DNA from: CAJQQK01 sp963696075
GTDB lineage: Bacteria; Pseudomonadota; Alphaproteobacteria; Rhizobiales; Hyphomicrobiaceae
Reading direction: 5' to 3'
DNA: 64,000 bases
NCBI GenBank assembly: GCA_963696075.1
Contig: CAVOJD010000009.1
Location: 248,001-312,000 of the forward strand
The notes under the pieces were generated by a model. It was given only the letters and a program-made list of their open reading frames with translations, was not told where the DNA came from and made no database searches. Both the position numbers and the translations under genes were made by a program. Below, in pieces: positions 1 through 8,058 of this stretch; position 1 is the first letter of the stretch, and each line of letters begins with the position of its first letter.

Positions 1-31
1 TCAAGTGCTCCGAAGTGAAGGGTTAAGAAGT

Positions 32-49
32 GCAATGCTATCACATTAC
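32..49. promoter_or_regulatory. Candidate Zur box upstream of znuCB
   Basis: The site GCAATGCTATCACATTAC matches the dyad GTAATGTTATAACATTAC at 15 of 18 positions. That dyad is my own construct from the three similar sites in this window and the general AT-rich dyad of Zur operators. It lies 96 bp before the znuC start, in an AT-rich patch that contrasts with the GC-rich surroundings. znuA is commonly divergent from znuCB, so the site could serve both directions; that gene would lie outside the window. Confidence 0.55.
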
Positions 50-144
50 ATATTCAAGGCGTTCGTGATAGCGTGCCCATGCCGTGAAAGCAATCTCCAA
101 TCAGCGATGTGCAGCCTTAAGCCGGGCTGCGTCCAAGCCGAGAC

Positions 145-975
145 ATGATGAATCGAACCGATACTCTCGTGACATTGAACAATGCCGGTATTCAGCGGGG
201 GGACCGTTGGCTCGTGCGCGGGGTCTCGATGACAATCGATCCCGGCGAGATCGTCACGCTGATCGGTCCCAACGGTTCCGGGAAATCGACGACGGCCAAG
301 ATGGCGCTGGGTATCCTCGGCGTCGACGAAGGGGCCGCGTCCCAGCGCCCGGGGCTGCGCGTTTCATATGTCCCGCAAAAGCTTGCGATTGACTGGACGC
401 TGCCGCTGACGGTCGAGCGCTTCATGCATCTGACGGGAAAGATCAGCCAGGAAGCTCATGACGAGGCGATGGCTGCAACAGACGTCAGCCATTTGGCGCA
501 GGCCCAGGTGCGGTTCCTGTCGGGGGGCGAGTTTCAGCGCGTTCTGCTTGCGCGCGCGATTGCCCGTTCGCCGGAATTGCTGGTGCTGGATGAGCCGGTG
601 CAGGGGGTCGATTTCAACGGTGAGATCGAACTCTACGGTCTCATAAAGCGTATCCGCGACAACTACGACTGTGGTGTCCTGCTGATCTCGCATGACCTCC
701 ACCTGGTGATGGCTGCGACCGACCGGGTGATCTGCCTGAACGGTCATGTCTGCTGTTCGGGGACGCCTGTGGCGGTTGCCTCAAGTGATGAATACAAGGC
801 GCTGTTTGGCGCGCGGGCGCCGGCCATGGTGGCCGTCTATGAGCATCGCCACGATCATGTCCATTTGCCGGACGGAAGCGTGCAGCATGCCGACGGCACG
901 ATAACGGACGCATGCCATCACGATGATGGCGCTCACCACGGCCGCGATGCGCGCGGGGGCAAACTGGATGCTTGA
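145..975 (+). CDS. znuC: Zinc ABC transporter ATP-binding protein ZnuC
   Basis: This is the cytoplasmic ATPase of the high-affinity ZnuABC zinc importer, 276 residues. Walker A GPNGSGKST is at residues 41-49, the signature LSGGEFQR at 125-132, Walker B LLVLDEP at 145-151, and the switch His in ISHD near 183. The C-terminus from about 232 is rich in His and Asp (HRHDHVH, CHHDDGAHH), as in many ZnuC proteins, and may bind metal. Two ATG codons sit at 145 and 148; I took the first. The stop overlaps the znuB start by 8 bases, so translation is probably coupled. A Zur-like dyad lies upstream. Confidence 0.93.
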   Translation: MMNRTDTLVTLNNAGIQRGDRWLVRGVSMTIDPGEIVTLIGPNGSGKSTTAKMALGILGVDEGAASQRPGLRVSYVPQKLAIDWTLPLTVERFMHLTGKISQEAHDEAMAATDVSHLAQAQVRFLSGGEFQRVLLARAIARSPELLVLDEPVQGVDFNGEIELYGLIKRIRDNYDCGVLLISHDLHLVMAATDRVICLNGHVCCSGTPVAVASSDEYKALFGARAPAMVAVYEHRHDHVHLPDGSVQHADGTITDACHHDDGAHHGRDARGGKLDA

Positions 976-1801
976 TGACTTTTTCATCCGCGCATTGCTG
1001 GCCGGCATCGGTGTTGCCATGGTGGCGGGGCCGCTTGGATGCTTCATCGTGTGGCGCAGGCTTGCTTATTTCGGCGATACCCTGTCGCATGCCGCACTCC
1101 TCGGTGTCGCATTGGCCTTCTTGCTGGAGGTCAACATCACGCTGGCGGTCTTTGTGGTGTCGGCGGGGGTGTCACTCGCGCTTGTGTTCCTGCGCCGCCG
1201 CGCGACGTTGTCGGCGGATGCCCTGCTCGGCCTGCTCGCCCATTCCGCCCTTGCCTTGGGCCTTGTGGTTCTTGCCTTCATGAGTTGGGTCAGGATCGAT
1301 CTGATGGGGTTCCTGTTCGGTGACATCCTCGCGGTGTCGAAGCTGGACATTGCGATCATCTGGCTCGGAGGCGCTGCTTGTCTCGCGATCCTTGCGACCA
1401 TCTGGCAGCCTCTGTTCGCTGCAACCGTCAGTCAGGAGCTGGCTGAGGCGGAAGGCATGAAGCCGGAACGGGCCAATCTCATCTTCACGTTGCTCATGGC
1501 GGGCGTGATCGCGATTTCCATGAAGATCGTCGGCGCGCTGCTCATCACGGCGATGCTGATTATTCCGGCGGCGACGGCGCGGCGGTTCGCGTCCGGCCCC
1601 GAACAGATGGCGCTGCTCGCAAGCCTGATTGGCGTCGTCGCCGTGCTCGGTGGCCTGTTCGGCTCGCTGAACTGGGACACGCCGACCGGCCCGAGTATCG
1701 TTGTTGCAGCTTCGCTGCTGTTCCTTATCTCACTGGTGCCGTTGGTGACGCCGGCGCGCGCAACGTCAGGGGGCAGCGGGGACCCGCCCCGGCCGCAGTA
1801 G
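968..1801 (+). CDS. znuB: Zinc ABC transporter permease ZnuB
   Basis: This is the inner-membrane permease of the ZnuABC importer, an ABC-3 family protein of 277 residues with about eight hydrophobic segments. The start at 968 gives the N-terminus MLDDFFIRALLAGIG, which fits ZnuB, and has a G-rich Shine-Dalgarno (gcgggggc) about 9 bases upstream. A longer frame opens at 923 but would bury the gene in znuC and adds an atypical polar leader. The C-terminal tail after the last membrane segment is short and Gly/Pro-rich. The gene converges on a minus-strand permease with only 30 bp between stops. Confidence 0.93.
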   Translation: MLDDFFIRALLAGIGVAMVAGPLGCFIVWRRLAYFGDTLSHAALLGVALAFLLEVNITLAVFVVSAGVSLALVFLRRRATLSADALLGLLAHSALALGLVVLAFMSWVRIDLMGFLFGDILAVSKLDIAIIWLGGAACLAILATIWQPLFAATVSQELAEAEGMKPERANLIFTLLMAGVIAISMKIVGALLITAMLIIPAATARRFASGPEQMALLASLIGVVAVLGGLFGSLNWDTPTGPSIVVAASLLFLISLVPLVTPARATSGGSGDPPRPQ

Positions 1802-1831
1802 GCGGCGGACGGGGCCGGTGAGCGGTGAGGA

Positions 1832-3091
1832 TCAGCTGCGCACGGTCATGCCATCGGCCAGGGAGTGCTGGTAGGCGCGCAAGGCTGGCAGGAGGCCTGC
1901 AACCAGACCGCCCAAAACAATGGCTGCCAACGCCGTGAGTTCCGTCACGGTCGGCGGCGTTATGTCCATATAGATGCCGTAGGTGGCGTCGATCGCGGGG
2001 CGCAATGCGAAGAGGAGCGCATAGGTCAGCACGACGCCGACGATGACGCCGAGGAACGTCAAGATGCCGGCCTCCGAGACCAGCAGGCCGACGACGGTGC
2101 GCGGTCCCGCGCCGACGGACCTCAGGATGGCGATCTCGCGGCGGCGTTCATGGAGCGTTGCCAGGATCATGGTGATCATGCCGAGGATGGCCGTCACCAC
2201 CACCATGAAGGAAACCACCATCAGGGCCGTCTCCGCCGTCCCGACGAGCCCCCACAGCTCATAGAGCGTCGCGCCGGGAAGGATCGCGGTCAATGGCTCG
2301 GCGCGGTAATCGTTCACGTATCGTTGCAACTGGAAAATTGCGATCTTGGACTTGAGGCCGACCATTGCAGCCGTCACAGCCTTTGGGCGGAGGTTCATCT
2401 GGCGAACGTCGTCAGCGGTTATGCTGCGGTCGCTGCGCCGGGCGCCACCGTCCCAGTCGATGTGGATGGCTTCAATGGCCTCCAAGCTGACGTGAACGGT
2501 GCGATCGACCGGCGTCCCCGTCTTGGCGAGAACGCCTGAGACGCGAAACGGCTTGTCGTCGTGTTTGTTGATGCCAATCCGGCCGAGGCCATGCGCGACG
2601 ACAATTTCGTCACCCACTTTGTAGCCGAGGGAGGCTGCGACATCGGCGCCGACAACGGCATCAAAGAGGTCGTCGAACCGTTTGCCGGATGCGAATTCGA
2701 GACCCCTGCTGCGGCGATATTGATAACGGTCGAAGTAGCCGGCACTGGTGCCCAGAACGCGGAAACCGCGATGGCTGTCGCCGAGGGACAGTGGGATCAT
2801 CCAGTCGACTTCCGGGCGATTGCGGATGTCCTCGTAGCTGCGCCACGTCATATTGTTGGTGGCGTTGCCAATCCGAAAGACCGAGTAGAGCAGGAGCTGA
2901 AGGCCGCCGCTGCGGGCGCCGACAATCAGGTCTGTGCCGGAGATGGTATTGGCGAAGCTGGACTTCGCGCCGGTGCGGATCTTCTCGACGCCAAGCAGCA
3001 GCACAACGCTGACCGCGATCGCGAGGACGGTCAGGAGGGCCGTCAACCAGCGGTTTCGAAGTGACTGAATGGCAAGGCGGACAACGATCAT
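1832..3091 (-). CDS. FtsX/MacB-type ABC permease of a zinc-linked ZrgA operon
   Basis: The protein has 419 residues, with one membrane segment near the N-terminus (about 17-36), a large extracytoplasmic region, and three segments in the C-terminal third (about 285-410), the FtsX/MacB layout. It is the last gene of a three-gene minus-strand operon behind a DUF2796 protein and an ATPase, overlapping the ATPase by 4 bases. The same trio (DUF2796, ATPase, FtsX permease) is known as zinc-responsive in Pseudomonas aeruginosa PA4063-PA4065 and resembles the Vibrio cholerae Zrg zinc-uptake genes. A zinc role is inferred from context; a LolCE-type lipoprotein transporter would look similar by sequence alone. 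Confidence 0.85.
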   Translation of the reverse strand: MIVVRLAIQSLRNRWLTALLTVLAIAVSVVLLLGVEKIRTGAKSSFANTISGTDLIVGARSGGLQLLLYSVFRIGNATNNMTWRSYEDIRNRPEVDWMIPLSLGDSHRGFRVLGTSAGYFDRYQYRRSRGLEFASGKRFDDLFDAVVGADVAASLGYKVGDEIVVAHGLGRIGINKHDDKPFRVSGVLAKTGTPVDRTVHVSLEAIEAIHIDWDGGARRSDRSITADDVRQMNLRPKAVTAAMVGLKSKIAIFQLQRYVNDYRAEPLTAILPGATLYELWGLVGTAETALMVVSFMVVVTAILGMITMILATLHERRREIAILRSVGAGPRTVVGLLVSEAGILTFLGVIVGVVLTYALLFALRPAIDATYGIYMDITPPTVTELTALAAIVLGGLVAGLLPALRAYQHSLADGMTVRS

Positions 3092-3822
3092 GATCCGCCT
3101 CGCACGGTCACAATATCCTCAAGTTCGAGAACGCTGTCGAAGAGGGAGCCGATGCGCCGGTCGTGGCTGACCATCAGGAGCGTCGCGTGAGCGTCCTGGA
3201 CCTGGCGGAAGAGCAGGTCGAGGAAGCGCTGTTGATGATCAAGATCGAGCGCTGACGTGGGCTCGTCGGCCACGATCAGTTCCGGGCCGCCGATGAGGGC
3301 GCGTGCGGCAGCCACGCGTTGCTGTTGGCCAACGCTGAGGGCGGCTGCCGAGCCGGCGAGCAGTGACCGGTCAATGCCGAGTTCGCTGAGAATGCGGCCG
3401 GCCTCGGTGGCAGCGTCGCTGTTGAGCGTCGCGCGGGTGGTACGGTCGCGCGAAAAGCTCAACGGCAAGATGACGTTGTCCGTCACGGAGCCATAGGGGA
3501 GGAGGTTGAACATCTGGAATATGACGCCGATGTGCTCGGCGCGGAAGCGGTCACGCGCGGCATTCGACAAACGGACGATGTCGGTGCCGAGGATTGTTAT
3601 CTCTCCGGCTTGCGGCGTGACGATGCCGCACAGCAGGCTGAGCAACGTCGACTTGCCGCCGCCGGAGGGGCCGACGAGAAGCGTCTTCGAGCCCTTCGGG
3701 AGTGAGAAATCTTCAATGGCGATCTCGAAGGCCCGGCCTGACGGCCAGGCAAAGCGAACGCCCGACATCTTGACGATGTCGGGCGCGTCCGCGATCGCAT
3801 GCTGTCGCGTGTGCTCGCTCAA
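3088..3822 (-). CDS. ABC transporter ATP-binding protein, LolD/MacB type, ZrgA operon
   Basis: This 244-residue ATPase carries Walker A GPSGGGKST at 51-59, the signature LSVGQQQR at 162-169, Walker B LIVADEP at 182-188, and a switch His in VSHD. The family energises FtsX-type permeases rather than classical importers. It sits between the secreted DUF2796 protein (19 bp gap) and its permease (4-base overlap), so the three are probably one transcript. Coupling to zinc is inferred from the Zur-like site ahead of the operon and from the position between znuCB and zur. Confidence 0.88.
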   Translation of the reverse strand: MSEHTRQHAIADAPDIVKMSGVRFAWPSGRAFEIAIEDFSLPKGSKTLLVGPSGGGKSTLLSLLCGIVTPQAGEITILGTDIVRLSNAARDRFRAEHIGVIFQMFNLLPYGSVTDNVILPLSFSRDRTTRATLNSDAATEAGRILSELGIDRSLLAGSAAALSVGQQQRVAAARALIGGPELIVADEPTSALDLDHQQRFLDLLFRQVQDAHATLLMVSHDRRIGSLFDSVLELEDIVTVRGGS

Positions 3823-3841
3823 CGACGAAGCCCTCGGTTCT

Positions 3842-4462
3842 TCAGATTACACCGCCAAGATTGATCTTGGTGCTTTCGCGCTCCACCTCAAACTTCTTCT
3901 GTGATTTGGGGCCAACCACGCTGACTTCAAGCTCTTTGGCGCCCTTGAAGTTGGCGAAGTAGGGGAACGACAACTCGACGAGTTTCTCAGGCGAGGCGCA
4001 AGTCAACTCGTAGGCTGCATGAAACTCCGAGTGGGACGCTTCCTCTGCGTCATGTTTGGCGTCCTTCTTGCCATGGGAATGGGCGTGGCCATGGTCGTGG
4101 CCTTTCTTGGCCGCCTTCTTTTCGTCGCCGTGGTCGTCGGTTGAGATCTCGAGCTTGACGCTGGCCTTGTCGAGCTTGCAGCCGGCAGCGGCTGGCAGCT
4201 CAACGACGTTGGCGATAGTCTTCAGCTTCTTTTCCGCGTTTGATACGGCGGTCTTCTGCTTCTTGGTTTTGGCCTTGTGTTCGAAGCCAACGATGTCGGC
4301 GCCCGGGGCTTCCAATTCCATGCTGACCCGGTTGCCGTCGATCGCTATGTTGAAACTACCCTGGCCATGCTCGTGGGCACTCAGTTGCCGGTGTTTTTCT
4401 TCGGCGACGGCGCCCATCGTAAACGGCAGACACATAAGTCCAGCCACAAACCATTGCCTCAT
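3842..4462 (-). CDS. zrgA: ZrgA-like (DUF2796) secreted His-rich zinc-responsive protein
   Basis: The 206-residue protein opens with a signal peptide (residues 1-20, cleavage near AVA-EE), followed by HEHGQG near 30-35, the start typical of DUF2796/ZrgA proteins. A strongly His-rich linker occupies about 111-138 (HDHGHAHSHG), a likely zinc-binding segment in the periplasm. It is first in the operon with the ATPase and FtsX-type permease. A Zur-like dyad lies 44-61 bp before the start. By analogy with the Vibrio Zrg system it would bind or deliver zinc; this is inference, as DUF2796 proteins are little studied. Confidence 0.83.
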   Translation of the reverse strand: MRQWFVAGLMCLPFTMGAVAEEKHRQLSAHEHGQGSFNIAIDGNRVSMELEAPGADIVGFEHKAKTKKQKTAVSNAEKKLKTIANVVELPAAAGCKLDKASVKLEISTDDHGDEKKAAKKGHDHGHAHSHGKKDAKHDAEEASHSEFHAAYELTCASPEKLVELSFPYFANFKGAKELEVSVVGPKSQKKFEVERESTKINLGGVI

Positions 4463-4505
4463 GACGCTGTTCCTTCAGCTAATGCGGACCAATCAGTTCG
4501 ACGAA

Positions 4506-4523
4506 GTCATGTTATAGAGTTAC
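4506..4523. promoter_or_regulatory. Candidate Zur box upstream of the zrgA-type operon
   Basis: Read on the minus strand the site is GTAACTCTATAACATGAC, matching the dyad GTAATGTTATAACATTAC at 14 of 18 positions. It lies in the 73-bp gap between zur and zrgA, 44-61 bp before the zrgA start, a normal operator position. Confidence 0.5.
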
Positions 4524-4535
4524 GAATTGTGGCCG

Positions 4536-4944
4536 TCAATGCGCGCACTTGCGGCATCGTCCGGAGACCTCGACGTGCAGTTGCTCGACTTCGAAGCCCG
4601 CTTCGGCGGCTTGCTTCATCACGGTTTTCTGGACAGCGCGGGTGCCGACTTCGATGATGTGCTTGCACTCGGTACAGATCATGAAGGCGGGTGATTCGGT
4701 GTGGTGCTCCTGATCACAGGAGACGAAGGCATTGAGGCTTTCGATGCGATGCACGAGGCCGGCTTCGATAAGCTTGTCGAGCGCGCGGTAGATCGTCAGC
4801 GGGGCCTTGAGGCCCTTCGTGCGGACGGAGTTCGACGTCGAGTATCTGATACGCGCTCATGGGTGTCTTGCAGGCGCGCAGCGTGTCGAGCACGACCTGT
4901 TGGTTCTTGGTGAGTTTTAGCGTCGTCATTGACTTTTCGCTCAT
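4536..4944 (-). CDS. zur: Zinc uptake regulator Zur (Fur family), frameshifted as read
   Basis: This is the Fur-family repressor that senses zinc. The N-terminal part (MTTLKLTKNQQVVLDTL) and the C-terminal part (HRIESLNAFVSC, CTECKHIIEVG, final CRKC) sit in two frames. Deleting one base from the CCC run at 4813-4815 joins them as ELRPHEG-LKAPLTIYRALDKL, giving a 135-residue Zur with winged helix and both CxxC zinc motifs. The start at 4944 is tentative; an ATG at 4929 is an alternative. It lies upstream of zrgA on the same strand. I judge the indel a probable sequencing error, because the remaining codons are intact and the flanking zinc genes are whole. Confidence 0.82.
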
Positions 4945-5392
4945 CGTCGAGGCGCTGTTCGGTTCAGCCCGGTATCGCGCATCCATCGATTTTATACAAT
5001 CACCAAGCTGACGTGGAGCAAGGGTTCTGAGACGCATCTTGAGCGCACCATGAACGCTTGTTTCCAGGGGAAGGGTAGTACAGCCCAACGTCCTCGGTCG
5101 ATGTTTACTTGCCCCACTGTGGAAACGGACCGGGCCAATCGCACCGCCTGGGCATATCGATAGGTTCGGCTGCGTTGCTGGGGTTCTGGTTGGCTGCCGG
5201 CGATAAGCGCGATCACGGTCTATGGGCGATGGATTTATCTGGTCGCCATCGACAAAACGTGATGTTAGAACATAAATCTATCCTAATTCGACCTTACGCC
5301 GAAATTGCGCTTGGTTCGGGGATGGGCCGACGGTGCTTGCTGGGCCGGTGGGTTTTCGGTTGACCCAGCGCCAACCATCTGCGGGAGCCGCC
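4945..5392. other. Zur/CobW divergent intergenic region
   Basis: This stretch separates zur (minus) from the small ORF and the metal GTPase (plus). It is locally AT-richer around 5240-5290 and contains one Zur-like dyad. Small frames occur in it but none has a recognisable product or convincing ribosome binding site. No RNA gene is recognised. Confidence 0.4.
5259..5276. promoter_or_regulatory. Candidate Zur box upstream of the COG0523 GTPase
   Basis: GTGATGTTAGAACATAAA matches the dyad GTAATGTTATAACATTAC at 14 of 18 positions, with the central TGTT-N-GAACA half-sites well kept. It is 117 bp before a possible small lipoprotein gene and 311 bp before the GTPase gene. An AT-rich stretch follows directly and could hold a promoter. 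Confidence 0.5.
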
Positions 5393-5611
5393 ATGACGCC
5401 TCGTTCCATCGTGGTGATGCTATTCGCAGTCAAGGCTATGCTTCTGCTTGGCGCTTGCGATGGCCATGCGCATTGGCTTCGGGCGCCCGCTCTGGCGAGC
5501 CATGCTTTTGCGTTGGGGGGAGGCAGCGGCGCCGTCGCCCTGAGGCAGGCTGACTTTCGTCAAATCGTATTGGAGTATTTTGTGTCATGGCGCCTATACC
5601 CGTCACGATAA
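5393..5611 (+). CDS. Possible small lipoprotein-like protein
   Basis: A 72-residue frame begins at an ATG preceded by GGGAG at a 5-base spacing. Its N-terminus is MTPRSIVVMLFAVKAMLLLGAC, a hydrophobic stretch ending in LGAC, which resembles a lipoprotein signal, followed by DGHAHW. The remainder has no recognisable domain. Its end overlaps the start of the GTPase gene by 25 bases. It could be a real small Zur-regulated protein or a chance frame in GC-rich DNA; I have no family match. Confidence 0.25.
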   Translation: MTPRSIVVMLFAVKAMLLLGACDGHAHWLRAPALASHAFALGGGSGAVALRQADFRQIVLEYFVSWRLYPSR

Positions 5612-6735
5612 TTACCGGCTTTCTCGGCGCGGGAAAGACAACGCTGATCAACGCGCTCATGCGCGATTCCGGGTTCGCGGAAACGGCTGTTCTGATCAAC
5701 GAGTTCGGGGAGGTTCAGATCGATCATGATCTCGTCGGAGAGTTCAGCGACGAATTGATCATGACGACCACGGGGTGCCTGTGCTGCACGGCTTCGAGTG
5801 ACATCAAACAATCACTGTTTGATCTCTGGCGGAAGCGCAAGGACCGCAAGATTGGTGCCTTCAGGCGCGTTATTGTCGAGACGACGGGATTGCTTGATCC
5901 GGTGCCGGTGATCAATTCCCTGCTCGCTCCGCCATCGCAGGGGCTGGTCGACACCATCGTCCACCAGCAGTTTGCGCTCTCGCGGGTCATAACGTTGTTC
6001 GATATCATCACCGGCATGCAGAGCCTCGAGAACCACCCTGAGGCATTTCGGCAAATTGCCCTGGCAGATGTTGTGCTGCTGACGAAGACGGACCTGGCAC
6101 GCGATCCGGCAACGCTGCGTGACATTGGTAAGGACCGGCGCCGGCTCAGTGCAATTAATCCGGGCGCCCAGATTTTGGACGCCCGAGGAGACTGGCCGGA
6201 GGTCCGCACGCTGTTGCTGACACCTCGCACCTATGACATGCGAACCAAGGCAGAGGACGCGATTGGCTGGCTCGAGGCGGAAAGCAGCCAGTCAACGGCG
6301 CACGAGCCTGGTCATCATGAACCTGGGCATGGCGACCATGCCCACCACGATCATGATCATCATCATCATCACCACGATCACGACCGCAACCGGCATGGCG
6401 ATGACATTCGCAGCCACGTGATCTACGTCGACGAGCCGATCAGCCAACTGGTTCTCCATCTCTTCATTGAAGCGCTCAAATGGAACGCCGGTACGGATCT
6501 GCTGCGGCTTAAGGGGCTTGTGGCGTTGCGCAATGATCCCGAGCGGCCGGTCGTTGTGCACGGCGTGCAGCATCTGGTTCATCCAATCGATCAACTCGAC
6601 CGCTGGCCGAGCGAGGACAAGCGGACCCGGATCGTGATGATCGGGCGAAACCTCAACGTCGATCTATTCCGGGACGTCCTGAGCCAAAGTCAGGGGGGAC
6701 GCGCCGCCGACGACGCTACCGCGCCATCGCCCTAA
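5587..6735 (+). CDS. COG0523 (CobW/YciC-type) zinc-linked GTPase
   Basis: This 382-residue G3E-family GTPase has the P-loop GFLGAGKTTL at residues 11-20, the metal-binding motif GCLCC at 63-67 (the CxCC of COG0523), and NKXD-like TKTD later. A long His tract lies around 240-270 and the CobW C-terminal domain follows. Members under Zur control act as zinc metallochaperones for low-zinc conditions; cobalamin-linked CobW is the alternative, but no cobalamin genes are nearby. GGAG lies about 11 bases before the start. The location behind a Zur-like dyad and beside zur supports the zinc reading. Confidence 0.88.
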   Translation: MAPIPVTIITGFLGAGKTTLINALMRDSGFAETAVLINEFGEVQIDHDLVGEFSDELIMTTTGCLCCTASSDIKQSLFDLWRKRKDRKIGAFRRVIVETTGLLDPVPVINSLLAPPSQGLVDTIVHQQFALSRVITLFDIITGMQSLENHPEAFRQIALADVVLLTKTDLARDPATLRDIGKDRRRLSAINPGAQILDARGDWPEVRTLLLTPRTYDMRTKAEDAIGWLEAESSQSTAHEPGHHEPGHGDHAHHDHDHHHHHHDHDRNRHGDDIRSHVIYVDEPISQLVLHLFIEALKWNAGTDLLRLKGLVALRNDPERPVVVHGVQHLVHPIDQLDRWPSEDKRTRIVMIGRNLNVDLFRDVLSQSQGGRAADDATAPSP

Positions 6736-6859
6736 AACCAGGGCGCCAGATTCAGAGGGAAACTTGCCTGTCGCCAGGGACGATCCCTGCGACTGTTTAG
6801 GGGGCAGTCACGCACATTATCCCGGGCCCAAATCCGGATCTGTCGATATACTGCACGTC

Positions 6860-7474
6860 ATGACCGAAGATCAAAGACGACACGCGCCCGCGACGGCGCG
6901 CAATCGGGAGGCAATTCTCGCAGTCCTCCAAGCTCACTTGCCGTCCAAGGGCAATGTACTTGAGATTGCGAGCGGCTCTGGTGAGCACATCCTGTACTTT
7001 GCGCAAGCAAGCGGGCCAGACTTGGTCTTTCAGCCGACCGATCCCGATGCAGGCGCCAGGGCAAGCATAGATGCCTGGGTCGCATCAGGCGGCGTGTCGA
7101 ACGTGTGCCGCGCCATCGAACTTGATGCAGCCAGCGAGGCGTGGCCTGTCAGCGACGCCGATGCCGTGGTGTGCATCAATATGGTCCATATTGCACCTTG
7201 GAGCGCGACGCAGGGTCTCGTGCGCGGCGCGGCGCGGATACTGCCTGCGGGAGGCATGCTTTATCTCTACGGTCCCTATCGCTTCGCTGGCCGCCATACG
7301 GCGCCGAGCAACGAGGCGTTCGACGCTGATCTGCGTCGTCGAAATCCCGAATGGGGCGTTCGCGACTTTGAAGCGGTGGTCGAGTTGGCGTCAGCCCAAG
7401 GTTTCCAATCCCCGATCGTCGAGCAGATGCCTGCCAATAACGCATCACTCGTGTTTCGGCGCCTGCCGGTGTGA
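6860..7474 (+). CDS. DUF938 family SAM-dependent methyltransferase-like protein
   Basis: The 204-residue protein starts MTEDQRRHAPATARN, typical of DUF938. LEIASGSGEH near residues 34-43 is the SAM-binding motif I equivalent, and later segments (INMVHI, LYLYGPYR) match the conserved core of the family. The substrate is unknown. A longer frame opens at 6764, but its extra 32 residues look non-coding and the family start favours 6860. No strong Shine-Dalgarno is visible. It follows the GTPase by 124 bp and need not be cotranscribed. Confidence 0.82.
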   Translation: MTEDQRRHAPATARNREAILAVLQAHLPSKGNVLEIASGSGEHILYFAQASGPDLVFQPTDPDAGARASIDAWVASGGVSNVCRAIELDAASEAWPVSDADAVVCINMVHIAPWSATQGLVRGAARILPAGGMLYLYGPYRFAGRHTAPSNEAFDADLRRRNPEWGVRDFEAVVELASAQGFQSPIVEQMPANNASLVFRRLPV

Positions 7475-7694
7475 CGTAGAGAGGCGCCGTCGCGTCCCCG
7501 ATTTCACGGGCCCGGGCCATTCGTGACCCAGCCAGAGTGGTGGTGAATTGCGCCTACAAGCCTACCTTGGAACCGTTCTCAGAATACGTCTTAGAACGTC
7601 TCTTGGATGCGTTAGAACGAGCAGGAATGATTGTATTCTGTCGATTTCATTCCGGACTGCTGTAGCCGTAACGCGGGTCGTTTTTGCAGCGTCT

Positions 7695-7717
7695 TCGGGC
7701 TCTGTGAAAGAGCCCGA
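7695..7717. terminator. Hairpin downstream of tRNA-Ser
   Basis: TCGGGCTCT and AGAGCCCGA form a perfect 9-bp stem around GTGAA. It lies 26 bp past the 3' end of the minus-strand tRNA-Ser. The minus side lacks a clear T run, while the plus side has TTTT about 13 bases later. It may terminate the tRNA or the DUF938 transcript, or only be a processing hairpin. Confidence 0.35.
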
Positions 7718-7743
7718 TGGTTCAATGTTTTAGATCGGAATGT

Positions 7744-7833
7744 TGGCGGAGGGGGTGGGATTCGAACCCACGAGACGGTTTCCCGCCTGGCGGTTTTCAA
7801 GACCGCTGCCTTCAACCACTCGGCCACCCCTCC
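7744..7833 (-). tRNA. tRNA-Ser (anticodon UGA)
   Basis: The acceptor stem GGAGGGG pairs with CCCCTCC. The anticodon loop is CTTGAAA with anticodon TGA. A long variable arm (GGCGGGAAACCGTCT region) marks it as a serine tRNA. The T arm is GTGGG-TTCGAAT-CCCAC, and CCA is encoded at the 3' end (7744-7746). The length is 90 bases including CCA. It decodes UCA and related serine codons. Confidence 0.96.
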
Positions 7834-7861
7834 CAATGCCCAGTCGCGTTGGGGAAGCCGT

Positions 7862-7890
7862 CTTGTAATGAGATTTGGCCGCGGCCTCAA
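7862..7890 (-). promoter_or_regulatory. Possible sigma-70 promoter for tRNA-Ser
   Basis: On the minus strand TTGAGG is followed after 17 bases by TACAAG, each 4 of 6 to the sigma-70 consensus. The -10 box ends 28 bases before the tRNA 5' end, so initiation would leave a short leader. The match is modest, but position and spacing are right. Confidence 0.4.
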
Positions 7891-8058
7891 GGGGAATGGT
7901 TTGCTGATGCCGCGCGACGCGGCTGCGTTCTCGCGCAGCCTTGGACCGAGAGGCGCGTTAACCGGGCGCTAACCAATCCGATTCAATCGTTAAAGGTGTT
8001 GTTGGTGCGCGTTGGCGGGCACTGCGTCCCGGATGCGTCAGTTGAGTTGGAGTTTTGC

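Noticed and set aside
7612..7890. Minus-strand frame covering the tRNA-Ser
   Set aside because: It contains the typical mistranslation of a tRNA-Ser gene (GGVAEWLKAAVLKTARRE) and overlaps a clear tRNA.
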